10,191 nt of DNA. Source: Actinomycetota bacterium (GTDB lineage: Bacteria > Actinomycetota > Thermoleophilia > UBA2241). The DNA lies in contig JAPLCL010000068.1 in the NCBI GenBank assembly GCA_026392265.1, positions 1 through 10,191 of the forward strand, written 5' to 3'. Positions 6,116 to 10,191 of the stretch are shown piece by piece (positions within the stretch are counted from its first letter, which is position 1; each line of letters begins with the position of its first letter). A model generated the notes under the pieces. That model saw only the letters and a list, made by a program, of their open reading frames with translations, did no database searches and had not been told where the DNA came from. The position numbers and the translations under genes are program-made.

Positions 6116-8277
6116 GCGCCATGGAGCAACCAGCCAGCTCTCCGGACGCAGCGCCCGCCGCGCTCGACGTCCGTGACCTCGAGGTCACCTTCCATCGTCG
6201 CGGCCGCGACCTGCCGGTGCTGAAGGGCGTCACCCTGCGCCTCGAGCGCGGCGAGGCCTACGGTCTGGTCGGCGAGTCGGGCTGCGGCAAGACCACCTTG
6301 GCGATGGCCGCCCTGCGCTACCTGGCGGCCAACGGCACCGTCGACGCCGGCAAGGTGCTGGTCGACGGCCAGGACGTCAGTACGCTCAGCGAAGCGGCGG
6401 TGCGCAGGTGGCGCGGCAAGCAGATCGCCATGGTCTACCAGGACCCCGCCACGGCGCTGTCCCCGGCGATGCGCATCGGCGACCAGGTCGCCGAGGTGTT
6501 TCGCTACCACGAGGGCCTTGACAAGAAGGAGGCCCTCGAGCGCGCCCGCGAGAGCCTTCGCCGTGTGGCGCTGCCCGACCCCGACGCCACCCTGCGCCGC
6601 TACCCCTTCGAGCTCTCCGGCGGCCAGCAGCAGCGCGTCGTCATCGCCATGGCACTGGCCGTCAACCCGAGCCTGCTTGTTCTCGACGAGCCCACCACGG
6701 GCCTCGACGCCACGGTAGAGGCCGAGATCCTCGACCTGATCGAGGAACTGCGCGGGCGCATCAACGCGTCGATCCTGCTGATCACCCACAACCTCGGCCT
6801 CGTAAGGCGCCTCTGCGAGCGCGTCGGCGTGCTCTACGCCGGACGCCTCGTCGAGGAGGGCCCGGCGCGCGACATCTTCACCGATCCGCGGCACCCGTAC
6901 ACCATGGGCCTCATGCGCTGCGTGCCGCGCTTCGGCATGAACAAGACCGACGCCGCGCTGCAGACGATCCCCGGCACGCTGCCGGCACTCGGCGAGCCTC
7001 TTGAGGGCTGCGTCTACTCGGCGCGCTGCCCCATGGCCAAGCCGGTCTGCACGCGCCGCGAACCCGACCTCTACGCCTGGCCCGGCGACGCCGGAGCCCA
7101 GGGAGCGGCGCAGGCCGAGTCCATGCCGCCCGACCCCGCCGCTTACTCGCCGCACCATGCGAACCCTGTGGGCGAGGCGGCCAGGCACGCGCGCTGCTAC
7201 TTCTCCGCGGCCGTCTCCACGATGCCGGCGACGACGCCGGTCCTGGCCACCAGCCTCGAGGAGAGGGGCGGAGCCGAGGGCGCCGTGCTCGAGATCGGCG
7301 CCGTGAGTCGCAGCTTCAAGGACGGGCGCAGGCGGCTCACCGCCGTGCACGACCTCTCGCTCAGCCTCAAGCGCGGCGAGACCTTCGGTCTCGTAGGTGA
7401 GTCGGGCAGCGGCAAGTCGACTCTGGCCAAATGCGTCACCGGCCTGATCGCCGCCGACTCCGGCAGCGTGACCTTCGAGGGCAAGCTCCTGCGGCCAACC
7501 GCCGGGCGCCGCTCGCAGGACGCACTGCGCGCCATCCAGATGGTCTTCCAGAACCCCGATTCGACGCTCAACCCTGCCTGGAGCACGCGCGCCATCCTCA
7601 CGCGGTCCGTGCGCAAGCTGGCCGGCACGCGGGAGGGTTCGGTGCGTGCCAAGGTCGATAAGCTCTCGGCCGACGTGCGCGTCGAGCCGCGTTTTCTGCT
7701 CCAGCGGCCGGGCGACCTCTCCGGCGGCCAGAAGCAGCGCATCGCCATCGCCCGCGCCTTCGCCGGCGACCCCACTCTGGTCGTCTGCGACGAGCCGGCC
7801 TCAGCGCTCGACGTCTCCGTGCAGGCGAGCATCCTCAACCTGCTCGTCGAGCTGCAGACCAAAGAGCAGGTGTCATACGTCTTCATCAGCCATGACCTCG
7901 CCGTGGTGCGCTACATCAGCGACCGTATCGGCGTGATGTACCTGGCGGAGCTCATCGAAGTCGGCTCCGCCGAGCAGGTCTTCAACCCGCCGCATCATCC
8001 GTACACGGAGGCGCTGCTGTCGTCGATCCCGAAGCTCGACTTCGACAGCGAGCAGCAGCGCATCGCGTTGCGCGGCATGATGCCGAGCCTCTCGGAGCCG
8101 CCGTCGGGCTGCCGCTTCCACACGCGCTGCCACCGCATCCTCGGGGAGATCTGCGAGACGCAGGAGCCCCCGGCGCAGGTGGCGGCCGATGGGCACACGT
8201 ACAACTGTCACATCCCGCCGGACGAGCTGCTCGCGCTACAGACGGGCGAGGAGCCCGTGGCGCCGATCGCGGAGTAA
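6112..8277 (+). CDS. Fused two-module ABC transporter ATPase (DppD-DppF fusion)
   Basis: Cytoplasmic energy-coupling subunit of 721 residues carrying both ATPases of the importer in one chain. Module 1: Walker A GESGCGKTT (54-62), Q-loop Gln110, signature LSGGQ (168-172), Walker B LLVLDEP (188-194), switch His226. Module 2: Walker A GESGSGKST (429-437), Q-loop Gln480, LSGGQ (536-540), Walker B VVCDEP (557-562), His594. No catalytic residue is missing. Each module ends in the oligopeptide/dipeptide C-terminal domain (HPYT motifs at 261 and 629) with four cysteines: 300, 306, 313, 362 and 667, 673, 681, 699. In the Mycobacterium tuberculosis DppABCD importer, which as I recall also has a fused ATPase, a C-terminal cluster of this kind was reported to bind [4Fe-4S]; iron-sulfur binding here is inferred. 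The start is the ATG in the ATGA overlap with the permease stop; ATG at 6121 is an alternative. The much longer upstream open frame from 5566 runs through the permease gene and is not coding. Confidence 0.95.
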   Translation: MSAMEQPASSPDAAPAALDVRDLEVTFHRRGRDLPVLKGVTLRLERGEAYGLVGESGCGKTTLAMAALRYLAANGTVDAGKVLVDGQDVSTLSEAAVRRWRGKQIAMVYQDPATALSPAMRIGDQVAEVFRYHEGLDKKEALERARESLRRVALPDPDATLRRYPFELSGGQQQRVVIAMALAVNPSLLVLDEPTTGLDATVEAEILDLIEELRGRINASILLITHNLGLVRRLCERVGVLYAGRLVEEGPARDIFTDPRHPYTMGLMRCVPRFGMNKTDAALQTIPGTLPALGEPLEGCVYSARCPMAKPVCTRREPDLYAWPGDAGAQGAAQAESMPPDPAAYSPHHANPVGEAARHARCYFSAAVSTMPATTPVLATSLEERGGAEGAVLEIGAVSRSFKDGRRRLTAVHDLSLSLKRGETFGLVGESGSGKSTLAKCVTGLIAADSGSVTFEGKLLRPTAGRRSQDALRAIQMVFQNPDSTLNPAWSTRAILTRSVRKLAGTREGSVRAKVDKLSADVRVEPRFLLQRPGDLSGGQKQRIAIARAFAGDPTLVVCDEPASALDVSVQASILNLLVELQTKEQVSYVFISHDLAVVRYISDRIGVMYLAELIEVGSAEQVFNPPHHPYTEALLSSIPKLDFDSEQQRIALRGMMPSLSEPPSGCRFHTRCHRILGEICETQEPPAQVAADGHTYNCHIPPDELLALQTGEEPVAPIAE

Positions 8278-8292
8278 CGCGCGAATCCGGAT

Positions 8293-8312
8293 CGCCCGCG
8301 GCCGAGCGGGCG
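8293..8312. terminator. Possible bidirectional terminator hairpin between convergent operons
   Basis: CGCCCGC (8293-8299) and GCGGGCG (8306-8312) form a perfect 7-bp GC stem with a 6-base loop, 16 bases after the ATPase stop and 31 bases beyond the etfA stop on the other strand. There is no T run on either side, so it is not a classical intrinsic terminator. Short GC hairpins between convergent genes often mark transcript ends in high-GC bacteria. Confidence 0.4.
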
Positions 8313-8342
8313 CGGCACTGAACTCGGGCGCCGCTTGTTCCG

Positions 8343-9311
8343 TCAGTCTGTCTCGCGTTTCGCGGCAATGATCTCCGCCAGTTCCTCGATGACGGCCACG
8401 CCGTCGTCCACGACGGCCACGTCCGCGTTCCTGACTATGGGGGCGTGCTCATCCGTGTCGATCGCCGCGATGAACGCTGCCTTCTCGATGCCCCAGTAGA
8501 GCGCCGGCGCTCCGGAGGCCCCGACGACGATGCACAGCTCGGGGGCGGCACGCGTGCCCGACACGCCGATGAGCCGGTCCATCGGCGCCCAGGCGTTCAT
8601 GGCGACGGGGCGGCTCACACCGAAGGCGGCGCCCATCCTCCTGGCCGCCTTCGCGATCCGCTCTACCGCTTGGCGGCTCCCGGCGCCGTAGCCCGCGACC
8701 ACCAGAAACCGGCTGTCCGCGAGGTCTCCGCTCGAAGGCAGGTCGACGAGCTCCAGGTCCTCGAACGGCGTCGTGCTCGGCCCGCCGGTCTCGTCCGTGT
8801 CGGAGAGGACGTCGTGCTCGACAGGCGTGGGCACCGGCCCGTCGTTCCACGAGGCGTCGATTGTCACGCAGCAGGGAGGCGCAGTGAGCTCAAAGCGTCC
8901 CACCAGGTGCGTGGAGTAGACGTTCTTCCGGCACAGAAGGCGCTCCGGCCGCACCTCGACACTCAGCGCCTCCGTCAAGACGTCGCCGTTTGTGCGGCAG
9001 GCGAGGCGCGCGGCCAGCTCCGTTCCCGTGGCCCCCCCGGCAAAGAGAAACAGCGGGATCTCCTCGCTGCACGCCAGCGCCTCGAGGATCTCCGCGATCC
9101 GCTCGGACCGCCGCGCCGACGTCTTGATGAGTCGCACGGCACGGGTCGGCGCCAGCTCGACGAGCCGCGCCCTGTCGCGGCCATTCTGGTAGAAGACCAG
9201 CGTTTCGCCGGCAAGATCGCCGCTCAGGCCCTCGCGGAGGAAGCCTCCGAGGGCCCGGGCCTGCTGCGCAGCGGCGCCGCTCGTTCCGTCAAGGATCGCC
9301 GCGAATCTCAT
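8343..9311 (-). CDS. etfA: Electron transfer flavoprotein alpha subunit (EtfA/FixB family), divergent
   Basis: FAD-binding subunit of an electron-transfer flavoprotein, 322 residues; with EtfB it would accept electrons from a flavin dehydrogenase and pass them on. Residues 1-about 170 form the N-terminal ETF domain. The C-terminal FAD domain runs from about 202: VVAGYGAGSRQAVERIAKAA, SRPVAMNAWAP (233-243), LIGVSGTRAAPELCIVVGAS (247-266), then GAPALYWGIEKAAFIAAIDT (267-286) and EHAPIV. Compared with the classical pattern (GQTGK, GISGAxQHxAG, VAINxD), Gln-His is replaced by Ala-Leu, GQTG by GVSG and Asn by Asp285, so the FAD site is atypical. The start is the ATG at 9311, whose ATGA overlaps the etfB stop. 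The frame stays open far upstream, but that stretch is antiphase to etfB. Family assignment is good; redox partners are unknown. Confidence 0.9.
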   Translation of the reverse strand: MRFAAILDGTSGAAAQQARALGGFLREGLSGDLAGETLVFYQNGRDRARLVELAPTRAVRLIKTSARRSERIAEILEALACSEEIPLFLFAGGATGTELAARLACRTNGDVLTEALSVEVRPERLLCRKNVYSTHLVGRFELTAPPCCVTIDASWNDGPVPTPVEHDVLSDTDETGGPSTTPFEDLELVDLPSSGDLADSRFLVVAGYGAGSRQAVERIAKAARRMGAAFGVSRPVAMNAWAPMDRLIGVSGTRAAPELCIVVGASGAPALYWGIEKAAFIAAIDTDEHAPIVRNADVAVVDDGVAVIEELAEIIAAKRETD

Positions 9312-10162
9312 AGCTTCGCGATCACGCGTCTCAGGTGTGAGTCGAAAAGGGCCTGAGCCTGCTCGCGCGGCGTCGCCCCGCCGACGATGACGCCGCGGCG
9401 AGCGCGGTCGATCGCCTCGAGCCCCGTCAGGACACAGGTCTCCCGGCGCAGCTCCCCGCCGATGTCGACGCCCAGATCGGCGCCCGAAAGGACGTCGACG
9501 CGCGCGTGCTTCCGGGCAAGCCGGTCCGTCAGCGTCGGCACGCGCAGCTGCGAAACGAGCGCATTGCCGACGGCGAGCACGCAGGGAAGGCGGATGGTGG
9601 CGCGCAGGAGGCCGTCGTCGACCAAGCAGGCCACGCGCACACGATCGTCGGGCAGTGGCTCGACCTCGAGCACCTGCGTCAGGCACGGCCAGCCCAGGGC
9701 CTCGGCGACCAGGAAAGGGACCGTGCCGCTGTCGCCGGGGCCAGCCCGGCAGCCGAGCATTACAAGGTCGCTGCGATCCACCCGCTGCACATAGCTCGCG
9801 ATGAGCGACGCGACGACGGCGGGGGCGAAGTCCAGGGCGGCCTCCGGCTCCACGCGGGCCGCCCGCTCGTAGCCCAGGGCGAGCAGCGTCTTCAGGTACG
9901 GCTCGGTCTCTCTGCCGCCGACGGACAGCGCGCCGAGGCCCGTCGCGGCTCCGCGCTCCGCGCGCGCGTCGGACAGGCGCAGCGCCATCTCCAAAGCGCT
10001 TTCGTCGAAGCAGTTGAGGACGCGGCGCACGTAGCGGGTCTCGACGCCGTGCGCCGAGCCGTGCGCCGCGCCGTGCGACGCTCCCGCGAGCCAGTCCGCC
10101 TCCCGCAGCGCCTCGAAGTCGGGAGTGACCTTGAAGGAGACCAGGATCCGCAGGCTGCTCAC
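9308..10162 (-). CDS. etfB: Electron transfer flavoprotein beta subunit (EtfB/FixA family) with a repeat insertion
   Basis: Small-subunit partner of EtfA, 284 residues from a GTG start. Family features: RILVSFKVTPDF at the N-terminus, NCFDESALEMALRLSD (50-65, matching the classical NPFDE-A-EEAxRL motif), DLVMLGCRAGPGDSGTVPFL (132-151, the nucleotide-binding loop), EALGWPCLTQVLEVE (154-168), and VDDGLLRATIRLPCVLAV (181-198). The stretch before Asn50 is about 11 residues longer than in human ETFB (Asn39). The extra length coincides with a (A/S)HGx repeat at 29-40. The GTG at 10162 shares GTGA with the stop codon of an upstream frame, supporting an operon that begins outside the window. A purine-rich AAGGGGA lies about 13 bases upstream, a long spacing, so coupling may matter more than a free ribosome-binding site. 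The gene overlaps etfA by 4 bases. Confidence 0.9.
   Translation of the reverse strand: MSSLRILVSFKVTPDFEALREADWLAGASHGAAHGSAHGVETRYVRRVLNCFDESALEMALRLSDARAERGAATGLGALSVGGRETEPYLKTLLALGYERAARVEPEAALDFAPAVVASLIASYVQRVDRSDLVMLGCRAGPGDSGTVPFLVAEALGWPCLTQVLEVEPLPDDRVRVACLVDDGLLRATIRLPCVLAVGNALVSQLRVPTLTDRLARKHARVDVLSGADLGVDIGGELRRETCVLTGLEAIDRARRGVIVGGATPREQAQALFDSHLRRVIAKL
10046..10081. repeat. Three tandem 12-base repeats inside etfB
   Basis: GCCGTGCGCCGA, GCCGTGCGCCGC and GCCGTGCGACGC follow each other without gaps; copies differ at one or two positions. On the minus strand each unit encodes four residues of the pattern (A/S)-His-Gly-(A/S/V), giving EtfB residues 29-40. The period is a multiple of three, so copy-number change would keep the reading frame. 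Confidence 0.85.
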
Positions 10163-10191
10163 TGAGGGATGATCGTCCCCTTGTTCATGAT
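10159..10191 (-). CDS. C-terminal tail of an unidentified upstream gene, cut by the window edge
   Basis: A frame open from the window edge encodes IMNKGTIIPQ and stops at TGA (10161-10159), sharing GTGA with the etfB start. The 4-base overlap mirrors the etfB-etfA junction and suggests the last codons of a co-transcribed gene, for example a flavin dehydrogenase or ferredoxin-like ETF partner. Ten codons are far too few to identify it, and chance cannot be excluded. Confidence 0.35.
   Translation of the reverse strand: MMNKGTIIPQ

Noticed and set aside
5908..7350. Long open frame (480 codons) antisense to the permease/ATPase junction
   Set aside because: It is a GC-bias shadow spanning two unmistakable sense genes, with no recognisable domain.
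9312..9686. Upstream in-frame extension of etfA
   Set aside because: It overlaps etfB in another frame with low-complexity Arg/Ala sequence; the ETF alpha family begins at MRFAAILDG.
1..10191. CRISPR arrays, tRNA or rRNA genes, insertion-sequence ends, phage genes
   Set aside because: I looked on both strands and saw no spaced direct repeats, no cloverleaf-like pattern, no transposase or integrase motifs, and no target-site duplications.

Overview
The window is GC-rich, densely packed bacterial DNA with seven genes I can support and one gene tail at the right edge. The codon use, the twin-arginine lipoprotein leader of the solute-binding protein (a cytoplasmic N-terminal tail followed by TRRQLLVRAS) and the fused peptide-transporter ATPase suggest a high-GC actinobacterium, possibly of the Thermoleophilia type. 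That placement rests on remembered family resemblance and was not tested by a search.

Layout. (1) 1-1287, plus strand: a flavin-dependent oxidoreductase of the FAD_oxidored type, missing only a few N-terminal codons. (2) 1317-2063, minus strand: a GntR-family repressor with a UTRA effector domain (HutC/DasR subfamily), convergent with the oxidoreductase and divergent from the transporter. (3) 2064-2455: a regulatory region of about 390 bases. It holds an operator-like cluster of three TACCA half-sites, including a TGGT-N4-ACCA palindrome, a plausible sigma-70-type promoter and a strong leader hairpin. (4) 2456-8277, plus strand: a complete four-gene Dpp/Opp-type ABC importer: a Tat-exported lipoprotein solute-binding protein, two permeases and one polypeptide with both ATPase modules. 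The permease and ATPase genes are tightly packed (1-base gap, then a 4-base overlap). (5) 8278-8342: a short convergent gap with a GC hairpin. (6) 8343-10162, minus strand: etfB then etfA, a divergent electron-transfer flavoprotein pair overlapping by 4 bases. etfB itself overlaps by 4 bases the stop codon of a further upstream gene that lies mostly outside the window.

How they may work together (inference): the UTRA repressor probably senses a small molecule and controls its own gene and the importer, which brings a peptide or other small solute into the cell. The flavin oxidoreductase next to the regulator and the electron-transfer flavoprotein behind the importer would fit an oxidative catabolic locus in which electrons pass from a flavin dehydrogenase to the respiratory chain. 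The substrate cannot be read from the sequence.

I see no CRISPR array, mobile element, RNA gene or plainly novel system. The most interesting points are the operator cluster, the fused ATPase with two four-cysteine tails, a 12-base in-frame tandem repeat that lengthens EtfB, and the atypical FAD site of EtfA.
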